A stretch of DNA of 64,000 bases from Isoetes taiwanensis (lineage: Eukaryota > Streptophyta > Lycopodiopsida > Isoetales > Isoetaceae), in contig JAJEKV010000049.1 of assembly GCA_021234155.1 (NCBI GenBank), forward strand, positions 3,191,487-3,255,486, given 5' to 3'. Position 1 is the stretch's first letter. Each line of letters starts with the position of its first letter. Shown piece by piece: positions 22,090 to 34,446 of the stretch. The notes below the pieces were generated by a model that ran no database searches, was not told where the DNA came from, and saw nothing but the letters and a program-made list of their open reading frames with translations. A program made the translations under genes and the position numbers.

Positions 22090-23380
22090 AATAATGAAGA
22101 TAAAAGATTTAATCTGTGGAAATAGGGCAATACCTTAGAAAGAATTATAAGACCTAGGTTTTCTGAATGGATTAAGAAAGGAGTTCCAAATGAATCCCGT
22201 AGCGGCAGAGTAGAAGAGGCCTTAAATTCTCTTTCTTCTAAAAACTTGTCTGCCAATCTAGAACATCTTCTTCAACCAGCAGGTATCAAACCAGAACATG
22301 GCAACCTTAAAGTAACAGAGATAAACCATTCAAGGCATATCAGGAACATAGAAAATCTAATCTCTAAGGCAGTGGTGGGATTTTTTACGGGAGGTTTTTT
22401 GGACCACAGGAAGCTACAAAATTGGCTCACCAGGCATCTTGACGCTCTGAATATGCCGCAATTTCAGAGCATCAAAGCTATTGGGAATAACCTTTTCCTA
22501 ATACTATTCGATGATGAGAAAGCGGTGGAAAAGATAGTTTCCAGGGGAGTAGACCGCTTCGCGAGGAATTTGTGTTATATCAGTACTATACTCCAGGTTT
22601 CACCCCAGATAAATTGTCTGTTGTTAAATTTCCCTGTTGGCTTGAGATAGAACAGCTTCTAATGGATATGCTTGACTCGGAATTTTTAACTGCCATAGCA
22701 AAGACCCTGGGGATATACATAACTTATTCGATTGCAAAGGGGCCAAGGATTTGTATGGGCATTACAACAACGGAGGGTACTCCACAGTTCACTCCCGTGC
22801 GAAGTGGGACATACTTACTCCATGTTCAAGTTAAGACTCATAAACGGATGGAAGATTAGAAGGATTTCCCCACAATGGAAATTAAGGGTTTGGAAGATTG
22901 TTTTGTGTTCAGGAGAGAATCACAAGGCAACATCAAAGTAGCAGGAGAAAAGGCAACAAAGTTGCACGACAATGTCAAAGTAGCAGGTGAAAAGGTAATA
23001 GAGCTAAATGGGAAAAAAAGGAGGGATCATATAAACCCAGGTGAAATGGAATGTGATGTTATGTCACCATCTAAAGAAAATCCAGAATTGGACAAGAAGC
23101 AAGAGCGAGGGGTAAACATAGAAAATAGAAAGGAAAAGGCGAATGAAGATGGGTGGGCCATGGTACAACACAGAAATGGTGGCAAAATTAAAAATCAGAT
23201 GCGAAAGAGGTTGCCCAATCCGGGAGGTACCACAAAAAATCTCACAGGTCATAACTGTCCCAATATGTAAGCAACAGTAGAGAATCACAATGAGGAAATA
23301 CCAACTGAGTATATGGCAATAGAATATCAAGCTACTAATGAGGAGTTTCCAATGCATAATAACAGATAAGCGGATTTACC
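22090..23380 (+). pseudogene. LINE-G ORF1 (gag-like, DUF4283-type)
   Basis: The frame at 22246-22650 contains the plant LINE gag-type segment (VVGFFTGGFLDHRKLQNWL, later NNLFLILFDDEKAVEKIVSR). After a frameshift near 22580 it continues (FTPDKLSVVKFPCWLEIEQL, then YLLHVQVKTHKRMED) to 22859. The rest is lysine-rich and low in complexity. Frameshifted and non-functional. In intact elements this protein binds the LINE RNA. Confidence 0.65.
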
Positions 23381-23499
23381 AATGGATGAAAATATAGACG
23401 ATCTTGCTGATGGAATGCCAAGAAAAAAGCGAGCTATACCAAGATTGGGAGAACAGTGCTATGAGATGACATCACCCAGACAATTGAATGTGTTCTCTA

Positions 23500-25150
23500 A
23501 TGCAACATAAAATCCTTAGCTGGAACATCAGGGGGGTAAAATCCTCTGAGGCCAAAGGCAGTAGGCTATCTCTAGCGTTGAAAAAAATTTTCCCAGATAT
23601 TGTTTGTTTACAGGAGCATAAATGTAAGAAGGAAGAAGGAAGAAGGAAGAAGGAAGAAGTTGGGGTCTTGCTTAACCTACTAGGAAAACATTATGTGGGC
23701 ATCATGTCGTCTAGTGGCAGTTCTAGTGCGGGAACCTTTATTGCATGGAGAAAATAGTTGAAACTTCTATCGACATATACAGATCATTTTGGGAGGTGCA
23801 CAATACTAACCTGGTATGCTCATGGTAAAAAATGGGGAATGATAATTATTTATGCACATAATCAAGCCAGGCAAAGAGCGTCCTTATGGGCCAGTATGAA
23901 GAACAGACTGAAAATTTTTGACAGAGATACACGGTGGATTATGGTTGGGGAACTTTAATATGGTAGAAAGCAGTAATGATAGATATGGGGGTGGGATCGA
24001 AGTTGTGCATGGATTCAAAAAGGAAGGAAGGAAGGAACATGCTTAATGAATTGGGATTCATGGAATTACAGGGAGATCCAGGCTTCACATGGTGTAATGG
24101 TTGGATTGGAGATGGCAGAGCATATGCATGGCAGGACAGATGCTACGTAAGTGCTCAGGTCTTGCAAGAAAGGAACATGTCACTATACCGTCATAATCTC
24201 TTAGAGAACTCTATTTCAGATCATAATCCGCAGATTATACGCTCTTCCAGAGTTAGTACATCTAAACCAATAAAGACAGTCTTCAGATTGAATCCCAGAT
24301 TTCTTAAGGATGCAGATTTTAAAGATCAATGTAAACAGATTTGGACAACGGCTAGTAGAAACAAACAGGGAATGGAAGCAATGATTGTGTCTCTAGCAGC
24401 AGTTAAAAATATTGCTAAGGCTTGGGGTCGTAATAAGGTGGCCAAGGAAAACGCTTTATTGGAGTCACATTACAAAAAATTGATCGAACTTAGAAGAATT
24501 GATACTAGCTCAGGCGAAAGGGAAAAAATAGTTCTAGAGAAAATTAAGAGAATAGAACAAATCAAAATTCATGACGTGGATCAACGAAGGTGACAAATGT
24601 AGTGTACAGGTTTTTTTTTTAGAGTTGCAAAGCACAAGAAACAAGCAGCCATCTTGTCCTCAGTACAGGTGGAGGATGGATCCATTATCCGGAACCCACA
24701 ACAGGTGAAGGAGTTTGTTTCTAAACATTTTGAAGATTTCTTTAAGAAAAAGAATATAAATTTTCAAGAGTGCTTTGAGGAGTTAATTCTTTCCAAAGTT
24801 GTATCTAAAGTATCTGCTACGCAAAGGGAACAGCTTGAACAACCGCTGTCCGTTGAAGAGATGCGTGGGCCATCTGCTCTCTGACCAAAAATAAATGCCC
24901 AGGTCAAGATGGCATTCCAGCAGAATTCTTTCAGGAGTATTGGAAATGGGTACAGCCTATTGTGTACAGTGCTTATCAGGACTTTCTACCAGCAGATAAG
25001 CTTGATCACAAACTAAACACTGGATGTATCACCTTAATCCCAAGAAGGAACCGAAGGCCATAGGGGACTGGAGACCTATTACATTGTTGTCAACCTTTTA
25101 CAAAATTATAGCAAAAGGTTATGTGGAAAAAATAAAATTATATCCTGCAA
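23500..25150 (+). pseudogene. LINE-G ORF2: endonuclease and start of RT
   Basis: Starts MQHKILSWNIRGVKSSEAKG, the opening of an APE-type endonuclease, followed by VCLQEHKCK. A GAAGAAG expansion inside the domain (23627-23658) inserts a charged repeat. There is a TAG at 23755-23757 and a frameshift near 23950 at the GNFN box. SDHNP closes the endonuclease (about 24215). RT begins with NKCPGQDGIPAEFFQEYW (about 24890) and GDWRPITLLSTFYKIIAKG (about 25063), then breaks off. Confidence 0.75.
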
Positions 25151-25152
25151 CA

Positions 25153-25740
25153 TGTCTTTTCGAATGGTGTGTTGATTCAACACGATGAATTGTAGCATTT
25201 CTTGTTCCATATTTGCAAACATATCACAATGTATTCTTGAAATAATTGGCCAGCCATGTGAAGGGGAGATGCATGACCATGACGCATGAATAGATGATAT
25301 CTATAGTACTACATAATAGTTACTTCCTTTGCATCACTCCGTCCATGAGGTATTTTAAGATGCCATCCATCTGTACCATAGGGAAGAAGTAGCACAACGT
25401 GTAATGGATCATATACTGCGTGATATGCATCTATGAACGTCAAGCCACCATCCTTAGAGTGTATAATAATGTCTCTTTGACCATCTTCAGGCTTATCATC
25501 AATAGGCAGCACTTTGCAAGAAGGTATATGCAAATGGATATCCATATTTGGATGAATACGCAAGATTTGTGCCGCGCTAAAAAATATGCTAACAAGTGGA
25601 TTATGCTCGGTCATAAGGACCTGCAACTGCACCGCTATTTCTTGCTTCAATCCATCAAAAATGGGCATCCTGCATTCAACTTGCATATCATCACCATCCA
25701 TGTGTATAACTGTGCAAATTTTGCATGCTCTTGATGCCTA
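25153..25740 (-). pseudogene. Helitron Rep/helicase N-terminal fragment
   Basis: On the minus strand 25309-25701 encodes the segment that precedes the Helitron_like_N domain (MPIFDGLKQEIAVQLQVLM, PSCKVLPIDDKPEDGQRD, DPLHVVLLLPYGTDGWH). After a frameshift near 25240 the start of the domain itself follows (GQLFQEYIVDMFANMEQEML, then LNQHTIRKDM). In intact Helitrons this protein is a rolling-circle replication initiator/helicase. Only the N-terminal part is present, with no Rep HUH motif or helicase, so it is a captured or decayed fragment. Confidence 0.8.
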
Positions 25741-25918
25741 TCACACCGATGTTTTTAAGTTGTATAGAAGTGTTGTTTTATTCCAAAAACAACATCATCA
25801 AAATGGCACCAAAAGTCCAGGTGGTCATTTTCTCTAAACTTGCTAGAAGATACAGTTGACTTTTGGCAGAAATTTCCTACAATGTTTTTTTGGGACTTTT
25901 TATTCTGTGTTGTCAACG

Positions 25919-26005
25919 TTTTTTTTTTTTTTTTCATTATTGTTTTTTTTTTCATTATTGTTTTTTTTCATTATTGTTTTTTTTTCATTATTGTTATTAT
26001 TTTTT
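25919..26005. repeat. T-rich (CATTATTG)-type simple repeat
   Basis: Four CATTATTG units separated by T runs of about 8-15 bases. The F-rich and K/N-rich open frames here are artefacts of it. Confidence 0.9.
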
Positions 26006-26045
26006 GTCAACGTGCCCTTGTGGTGGTTGCAAGTGGAAATCAATA

Positions 26046-26884
26046 GAGGCTGTGTGCCACTTTTCTCGGTGGTGAACAAAAGAACGCAACACAGATGGAT
26101 TGGGGCAGGTTTATCGTGCATTGGAGATTGGTATCGATGCGGTGTACAATGTTCCTGGGAGTCATTCCAAAGCGAGTTTAACTTGAGAATGCGAGATAAG
26201 CGAATTTGGAACATGGTCGTACGTGATAATATTCCGCCTTATGCGGTTCCACAAGTAGATGCTTTCTGCCTACCTCGCGAAAATCTTGATAAAAAACATT
26301 TTGTTTCAAAGGCATACAAGATCCTGCATGTGAATGAATTGATAAGTCTCCCCTCTTAATGGGAGTTAACATTAGAAGATAATCAAGTCACTCGAGTATG
26401 GAAAGGGGTCTGGAGGAGCCACTTGCCACCAAAGGTATCCACACTATTATGGCAAATTTTTCATAGAGCAATCAGGGTCAATATATTAGTGAGCAAGTTC
26501 AACCATGATGTATCATCGAGTTGCCCAATGTGCGGGCGAGAAGTAGAAACAATTGAACACTGTCTCATGGATTGTAGAGAACTCCATCTAGTATGGGAAA
26601 ATTTGAAGGACGCGTTTGAGACTTCTATTTCAGAAAAGGAGATCGTGTTAGGCCTATATCCATCATCTTGGCCAACTGAAAAAAGAGTTGCTTTGAATCT
26701 ATGCAAAGGATGGCTTCTATGGCTAATATGGAAAAGGTGGAGAAAAGTTGTGTTCTCCCAAGAATATCTCCACCCTAATAACCTATGGCCATCTTTGAAA
26801 CAAAAGGCCCGCCAATATCTTGCAGCATTTGAGGAGGAGGAGTGGGCTTCCCAAGCCCACGACTTTCTTTCATCACTCTTATAA
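26046..26884 (+). pseudogene. LINE-G C-terminal region with RT zinc-binding domain
   Basis: About 26080-26359 reads as the segment between RT and the C-terminus (WNMVVRDNIPPYAVPQVDAF). After a stop at 26357-26359 comes the plant LINE zf-RVT domain at 26400-26620 (HLPPKVSTLLWQIFHRAIRV, then CPMCGREVETIEHCLMDC, a C-x2-C...H...C metal-binding pattern). It ends at 26884. Confidence 0.75.
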
Positions 26885-27029
26885 AAGTTTAGCTTCATAG
26901 CCAAGTGGTTATCCCTACATAAACAAATATGGTGTGTAGGTGTATGATATCACTTGGCGTATGTATGTCATTGATGAGTTCCAATTAATATATATATCTG
27001 ATCCTTCAAAAAATAAAAATAAAAATCCA

Positions 27030-30000
27030 CCCCCGTAAAAGGACTTGTGACTTCTGGGGAATAAATCCAATTGAAATGACGTGCGCCATTTTTCTTGAAC
27101 TTTTGTCTTTTCCTCCATTTTCAGTTCAAAATTGTTTCTTGGCAAAAAAACTCCCTGAAGCCTGCATTGCTATTGGATCTGAAGGAAATTTGGCAATTGA
27201 AGGGGCTGCCCCTGTAGAGGGCCAGCATTATCGAATTGCTCATAATTTTCTCTTTCATGGAAGCTAAAATTTTTGCAATTCTTAAACAGGGACAGAAACT
27301 AATCTGTGGTTTTCTCTGTGGCACTCCTGCTGATCTTTGGAATAGCTTCTTAACAGAAAATCTCTTCCCGGATAATCTTTTCTCACAGGAATATAGCTTT
27401 GTTCCAAGCTGTGTTGAATTTGAGACAGAGATCATCGATTCTTGGCTGGAGGAATTTGTGGGAAGCAAGAGAATTCAAGCTACTGCTATTTTCAGAGTGC
27501 ATTGTGACTGGTCGGATGACAAAATTATAGTTAAATTGTACTCCCCAATCTGATTTCAATTGTTTTTAGTGTTCCTAAATTTCATAGTTTAGCAATTGAA
27601 GGTAATCCATTCCGCCTAATTTGTCCAATTTCTCTCGATCCTACTCTCTAGCCTATTTTTTTCCCTTTCTTTAGACTCCCTCTGTTTTTTGGCGCTCAAT
27701 TGCCCCTTTGTTGTCCCCTCCTGAAGTAATCATGAACTCTGCTGGCCAATGTAACCTAAATTCTTCGACATTGCCCTTTCTCCATTGCTTCTTTGCTCTT
27801 TCTAAGGAGGATCAAGGCGCTCTCTTGGCAAATCTTCATAAAATCTCGGCTGGTCCTGCAAAATTCATCCCTTTTGGAAATTTCAAGGATTTATCTCTTC
27901 TGGAAAGAAAACTGACACCCCTGTCAGATAAAACTCCAATTTGGGACAATCTCTCCATGGATCCAAGTGCAATTGGAAACTCGACCTCTGATAAATCCTG
28001 CTACTGATGTTCCTTTGCCATATGGAGTCGTTAGGCCATCAAATGAAGTTCGCTCTGATGAAGATTGGGATGGTATTCTTCAGCAAGAGAGGCCAGACAT
28101 TGCTTCAAACCTCGCCACTGTTCATGGTATTCATCTTAACTCACCTATGGTTCTTGAAAAGCTGAAATGCCTCTCAAACTCTGCTGTTGTTGTTAAAATC
28201 AATAAGGTCGGGATCAGCATTGAAAAACTTTGGTCTTTTCTGCTTTCTTTACAAAAAGGCCTTTCTATCAGAGCTGTTTACTGGTTAAACTATCCTTAAA
28301 TTATGGTTGAATGTGGTAGTCAGAGGTCTGCTAACTATCTGTTGCAAAGTGGTACTCTAGTTTTCGAAAATTTTCATTTGTCTTTTATCAAATGGAATCC
28401 TAAGCTTTCAACTGCCGACCTCAATAACTTTCTTGTTGCCTCAACCTCTTTATTTGGCTTAAATCCTATTTACTGGAATGAAGAATCAATCAAAAGCCTA
28501 TTCAATTCTATTGGCAACTATGTATCTACTGTTTATGCTCCATATAAGCCTCCTGTTGTCTATGTCCAAATTGACATTTCTAAAAAAATTCCAACCTCAA
28601 TTCCTTTCACTGATTGTTTTGGCCAAAAAACTTCCCTGGATCTAAGGTGGAATGGTTTACCTCCTATTTGCTCTTCTTGTGATTTTAGGCATGCTTGGTA
28701 TACTAATTGTAAGGAGAAAGGAATTCAAGACTCAAACTCAAAGGGAGGAACTTGTGATTATGCTATCCCTTCTCTTCCTCCTACAAACCTACTTCCTGAA
28801 AAACAGCAAGAAGACAAAGCTACCACTTGGAAAAAGGTCAATGGTAGCACAAAGAGAATTGCCAAAAAAGGGATGGAAAAGGGCATTCAGATTGGTGTAA
28901 ATGCTCAATTTGCTGCTGGTCACAGAAAATCCTCAATTCCCTCTGAAGTTATCACTAATTCTGAGAGATACAAAGCCAAAGGAAAAGCAAAAATGTATGA
29001 GGACGAGACTTCTAAGGATTTACATTCTACTTTGGCTAAAATTGCTGCTGATTCAAAATCTTTGAGGTACCAAAGTCATCATTCAAACTCAAAATGGAAT
29101 CTATCCAACTGGATTCCCATCAAAGGCATTCATTAACTAAGGAAATTCAAGCAAAATATTCCTTGCAGAATAAGGAGGAATAAACTCAAGAAGACAAACT
29201 GGTGTTATCCCCAAACCACCAGATAACTTCATCAGAAATAAAGATATTGCTGAGACTTCCAAAAAGGTCTCCTCTGAAATACATGATCCTAAAGTGACAA
29301 AGGAAAATTTGGTGAAAACTTCTGAAGACAATTCAAGTAAGCAAGACATTGATGAGGTAATCCAATGTTCTAACCAATTTGCTGTCTTTACTAATTCTCA
29401 TGCAGAACAGATGGAATTACTGCAATCAGAAAATGAGGATTTAGAAGTTCCCCTAAATCACTTAACTAAACCTCCATCTCAGCCACCACCTAATCTGCTG
29501 GAATTTGATACTCCTATCCCAAAAATGGTGAATTTCCTTGACCTCATTGACCTTTCCTCTCCTGAAGACTCTATCTCTTGCCATGACCATCAACCTGTTA
29601 TCTCTAACAAAATAGCAGATCAGCTGGCCTCCATAGATTTCACTGTTAGACCTATGAATACTTATCAACAGATAAGTCATGAAGGTTTGGAATTAGATAA
29701 GGATAAAGGAAAAAAGTTGGATCAGCAGGGTCATAAAGGATCAGAAGAATCAACTCAGGACTTACTTAAGGGTGATATTTGTGACATTGAATTTGTTCCT
29801 GAGACTCCACAATCTGCTGGTATACAGTGCACTGAGCGAGAAAAGTCCCCTTCCAGGCAAGTTCTTGAACCTTCCAAGTGTCAATTTCATAATAGTCTTA
29901 ATAATAATGAAATGGCTAATAATGCTGCTGTTAATAAGACTATTAATAAATTGTTTGAGTTTATTCCTGGGGGGATTTCCTCTGATGAATTAGACAGTGA

Positions 30001-33000
30001 CAAGGAAAATTTGTGTACTAATGGGAATGACAGTAATTGGGATATTGAATATTATCTTAACTCCTCCTCTGGAGCTAATAGTGACAAGAGAGAGACAAGT
30101 AAAGCAAAGGTGGGCAGAAAAGCTAAATTGATTGCAAATTATAGTGCTCCTGCCAATAATACTAGAAGTAAAAATAAGAAAGATAGAAAAGGGAAATCCA
30201 AATCCAAGCATAGATAATTTCCTTGTCCTTTCCTAGCTTTCATTTTCTTCAAAAATGAAGATTCTATCATGGAATCTTAGGGGAATTAAGGGAGTTCTCA
30301 AAAGAAGGAGAGTTATTTCTCAAATTAAATCTTACAAGGCTGATATCATCCTTTTGCAAGAATTAAAGCTGCAGAAATTTGAATGTGCTAATCTTGGGGA
30401 CTGGATAATCCCTGGTAGCTCCTCCATCTGGTTGGAGGCTGAAGGAACCTCTGGGGGCATATGTATGATTTGGAAGGATCTAAACACTGAACTTTTTATA
30501 ACAGCCTGAGCAAAATGTGGCAGTGTACCATCTTCAATATTATGAATAAATCATTTGGTCTTATTAATGTCTATGCCTCAACCAATCCAAAAGAGAGAGA
30601 GCTTCTTTGGTTAGATATTAATCATTGGATGAAGGCACAGAATATTAATGATTGGATTCTAGCTGGAGATTTCAACAACACTCCAAATTGGGACCAAAAA
30701 TTAGGTAATAAGATCAACATGACTAGATTGGAAAAAAATCATTGGAATGATCTTATTGATGATCACTCTTTGCTGCTGATCCCTTCCTCCTCTGCTAAAT
30801 TTACCTGGTCTAACAAGAGAAAAGGAAATGCTAGAGTTTTCTGTGCCCTTGACAGATTTTATTTAAATATCTCTAACTCCAATTTCTGGGATAATGCCTA
30901 TGTTTTTAGTGATGAATCTATTGCTATTTCTGATCATCAACCTCAATTCCTTTGCACCTATCGTCAGATTTCTGCTCCAAGATCTGGAAATATCCCCTAC
31001 AAATTTAACTCTAGTATGCTTCAAAATGCCTCCTTTTGTCAAGAGTTCAGGGTTTTTTACTCTCAGCTTCCTAGAGTAACTGAGGTCATGTCTATGAAGA
31101 GCTTTTATTCTAATTTGAAGACTTCCAAGTCTTGGATTAAGGAATGGACCAAAAAGCTAAATTCTGAGAGGATAAAAGAAAAAAATATCCTTCTACAGCA
31201 CATGAGAGATGTTAGGCTGGCCTTAAATGATGATCCTTTCAATTCCACCTTACATATTCAAGAGGAAAATCTTGAGAAAAAGATTAAGCTTATTGAAGAA
31301 TTTGAGGCCAAAGGTGCTGCTATTAGATGCAAAATTAAATACACTAATGATATGGACTCTGGCAGCACTAAATTCTTCTTTAGAGCTGCCAAAACAAGGC
31401 AGGCTAAGAGCTCTATTAATGAGATCACAAATGACTCTGGAATGGTTTTGAACAGTCCCTCTGAAATCTCGAATTTCTTTTATTCTAAATATTCTAATTT
31501 GTTCTCTAAAAGCATCAACTCTGATACTTTTGTGGACAATCAGGCTAAGAAATTTATTGATTTGATTGATTCTATTATTCCAAGTGATCATTGTCAAATG
31601 GATCTTTCCTTCTCAAAGGTTCCAAGTTCTGATGAAGTTTTCTCCATCCTCAAGAGCTTTAAGCATGGCAAATCACCTGGTCCTGATGGATTTCCCCCAG
31701 AGTTTTTCTTAGAATTCTGGGATGTAATCCAGAATGACTTCATGTATTTCATAAGGGGTTTTTGGGAAGCTAAGCATCTTCACCCTTCTATTGCTAGTGG
31801 ATTTATCTCTCTAATTCCTAAAGTTGATAAGCCTTCTTCTTTTTCTGATTGGAGACCCATCTCTTTAACTAATTCCACTTATAAGATCTGTGCTAAAATT
31901 ATTGCTTCAAGAATCAAGGATTATTTGCAGAATTGCATCAGTGGAAATCAGAGTGCTTTTCTTCCCAATAGATTTATTCTGGAAAATTACATTGCTGCTA
32001 TGGAAGGTTTACATTGGAATAAAATTTCGAGTCAAAATTGTGTCCTCCTTAAATTGGATTTCAAAAGAGCCTTTGACAATATTAGATGGGATTTTATTGA
32101 ATATGCTATAAAAAAACTTTGAAATGATTAAGCTTATCATGGGCTTGAATCTTAGATCAAATTCTGCTATCCTCATCAATGGTTCTCCAAGTGCATTCTT
32201 CCCTCTTGAAAGGGGGTTCAGACAAGGCTGTCCTTTGGCTCCCTATCTATTTATTGTGGTTGTTGAGTTATTAACCAAGGCTGTAAAGCATCACCAAAGG
32301 ATTGGAAATCTTTCTGGTCGTAGGCTTCCTGACTATACTTCTATTTGCATCCAGCAATATGCTGATGACACTTTATCATTCTTGGAAAATAAGGCTCATA
32401 ATATTAATTTCTTCATGGATGTCTTGAGCCAGTTTAGTGCAGCCTCTGGAGTGGACTTAAATTTATCCAAATGTGTAATTATTGGTGACTGTAATATCTC
32501 TAGTGTGGCTGGCATTAAAATTATTAAGACCTCAGAGGTCAACAAACTTCTGGGTATGCCATTATCTCTAAATTCCTATATTTCTGGTCTGTGGTCCCCA
32601 ATTATTGAGAAGATAAGAGCTAAACTTCATTTATATAAAAATTCCCTATCTCTGGCTGGTCGGGTGGTTATTGCTAATCAGGTTCTCACCAGTTCTCATA
32701 TTTACTTCTCCACTGCCTTAGTGGCCCCTGCCTCTGTTTACAAGCAAATAGAGAAGATAATAAGGAATTTCATTTGGAATGGAAACAATTTGGTTAATTG
32801 GAACACAATTACTAAAAAGAAAAAGGATGGTGGTCTGGCTTGTAAAAATATTCATAAGCAAGCTCAAGCTCTTGCTGGCAAGTTTGTTTGGAAAGCTTTA
32901 AATGGTTCTGATAGTGTGGCCTCCAAATTTATTATGTATTGGCTTAGGGAAAGTTCTCATGTGGAACATCCTTCAATCTCTCATGAATTGCCAAATTCTG

Positions 33001-33910
33001 CTTTTTGTGAAGTCTCTTTAGCTCCTAATATGTCCCCTCTCATGAGAAATATTATTAAAGCTTGGAATATCCTTTTGGCATTCAAATATGATCAGGGTGC
33101 AAGTTTTCATTCAAATATGTCTATTTTCTGGTCATCTCCTTTTATGGATCATCCAAATCATGTTCTGGCCTTAAAACATCCCCAGATTTATAAGAAATGG
33201 AGTTCTCTTGGCTTCAAAAGCTTGGGTGATTTGTGGCATAATATTAGATGGATTACTTGGTCGAATCTCAAATTGAGAATCAAGGGATCTCATACTGATA
33301 AGAAGATCTATAAACATATCAGGAACATAGTTGGTAATTCGATTCCAAATCATAATTTAAGCAGCAAATTGGCTTGGAGCCTAAACAGGAAATCTTGCTA
33401 CAAGGTAAAGGATATTTACAATTTCTTAGATCAGAGTCTTGACCTTCCTAAATCTTCCACAGCTTGGAACATTGATGCTGCTGCTACTAAATCTCTTATC
33501 AAAAATGTCTGGAACTCTTATGCTTCCAAGAAAATTTCCTTCTTTATTTGGCTTATTGCAAACAAAAGTGTTCCTTGTCTTCAGGTCATAAATAGTAGAA
33601 ATCCAAATGTTTCAGCCAATTGTCCTCTAAATTGTAATGTTGTTGAGGATTTGGAACACATCTTCTTCTGCTCTAAGTTGGATCCCCTATGGTCTTGGTT
33701 TATTTCTTACTTTGGCAACTTTGATAGATCTTCCATCATTAATTTTCTGCAAGGGAATGACACCTACAAAAACACTATTGCCTTCTTGTATCTTTGGAAT
33801 GTTTGGAAATCGAGAAATAGATGCTTGTATGGTAAAAAAAAGTTTTCTGTTACCTGGATCAAATTGCATTTCAAATATGATATTGAGCTATGGTACACAT
33901 CAAAAACGAT
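27030..33910 (+). mobile_element. LINE-F, nearly full-length L1-type LINE
   Basis: A 5' region (27030-27730), ORF1 (27731-30217) and ORF2 (30255 to about 33910). Only two frameshifts break ORF2, so it is fairly young. It runs 3' directly into a minisatellite without a clear poly(A), and the last ~35 codons of the ORF2 frame are encoded by minisatellite. The element has therefore lost its own 3' end, or the minisatellite grew from it. Codon usage is AT-rich. Confidence 0.88.
27731..30217 (+). pseudogene. LINE-F ORF1 (gag-like protein with zinc knuckle)
   Basis: Begins MNSAGQCNLNSSTLPFLHCF. It is frameshifted near 27980, has one in-frame TAA at 28297-28299, and changes frame again after a TAA at 29134-29136. 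The middle segment (28303-28700) ends in a Cys/His cluster (CSSCDFRHAWYTNC) typical of plant LINE gag zinc knuckles. The C-terminal part (29294-30217) is acidic and then basic (SKNKKDRKGKSKSKHR). Without the three breaks it would be about 820 residues and would act as an RNA-binding chaperone. As it stands it is broken. Confidence 0.7.
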
Positions 33911-34028
33911 GCCCATATCCTCCTTAAAATCCCCCATAAAAAACCCCTTAAAATCCCCCTTTTCGTGGAATGGACATGATTTTCAGAAACGGGGTATTTG
34001 GCCACAATCCCCCGTTGTGATTTTGTAG
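30255..34028 (+). pseudogene. LINE-F ORF2 endonuclease-reverse transcriptase, two frameshifts
   Basis: Order of domains: APE endonuclease (MKILSWNLRGIKGVLKRRRV, LLQELKLQ, LAGDFNNTPNWDQ, SDHQPQF) from 30255 to about 30950. Next a linker, then RT (KSPGPDGFPPEFF near 31670, DWRPISLTNSTYKI near 31848, FKRAFDNIRWDFI near 32060, RQGCPLAPYLF near 32220, QYADDTLSF near 32357). Finally a zf-RVT region (CPLNCNVVEDLEHIFFC near 33625). Frameshifts lie at about 30505-30515 and 32115-32124; all else is open. Catalytic residues of both enzymes appear intact. Confidence 0.9.
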
Positions 34029-34446
34029 ATTGATATCCCCTTATTTGAATTTTCTTTATATCCCCCATTGCCATATGCAATGGTCATACCCCTTTTCTCA
34101 CAAATAATGTTTATACCCCTTTCTAGGAACAATCCCCCTTTGTGATTTTGTAATTTAATATACCCTTATTCCGTTCATACCCCTTATTCCTTTCATACCC
34201 CTCTTCTCAACCATCCTCCTTTTATGTTTTCATACACCTTTCTAGGAACAATCCCCCTTTGTGATTTTGTAGTTTAATATACCCTTATTCCGTTCATACC
34301 CCTCTTCTCAACCATCCTCCTTTTATGTTTAATATCCTCTTATTCCGTTCATACCCCTTTTATGTTTATACTCCTTTTCCGTTCATACTCCTTTTATGTT
34401 TCATATCCCCTTATTCCGTTCATACCCCTCTTCCCAACCATCCTCC
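33911..34446. repeat. Minisatellite with TTATTCCGTTCATACCCC-type units
   Basis: Repeats of about 112 bp (for example starting 34126 and 34238) built from shorter phrases: AATCCCCCTTTGTGATTTTG, TTTAATATACCCTTATTCCG and TTCTCAACCATCCTCC. The same array resumes after LINE-E at 37300-37560, so LINE-E landed inside it. Confidence 0.85.

Larger units (their letters stand above)
22050..27027 (+). mobile_element. LINE-G, L1-type LINE with its RT core replaced
   Basis: Includes an ORF1 (from about 22090 to 23380), an ORF2 endonuclease and the start of RT (23500-25150), then foreign sequence (25153 to about 26045). The C-terminal LINE region and 3' UTR follow, ending in an A-rich tail (AAAAATAAAAAT at 27009-27027). 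Numerous frameshifts and stops make it inactive. The conserved RT motifs including YADD are missing, so either the insert replaced them or two LINE remnants are juxtaposed. Confidence 0.75.

Noticed and set aside
25856-26046. Phenylalanine-rich frames and K/N-rich frames on the other strand
   Set aside because: Artefacts of the T-rich simple repeat at 25919-26005.
27236-27553. Possible independent gene upstream of LINE-F ORF1
   Set aside because: The frame starts at a non-ATG codon, sits in the presumed LINE 5' region and shows no recognisable domain; treated as LINE 5' sequence.
33911-34446. Telomere-like or CRISPR-like array
   Set aside because: Units vary in length, lack spacers and are the same minisatellite as 37298-37560; nothing prokaryotic is present in the window.
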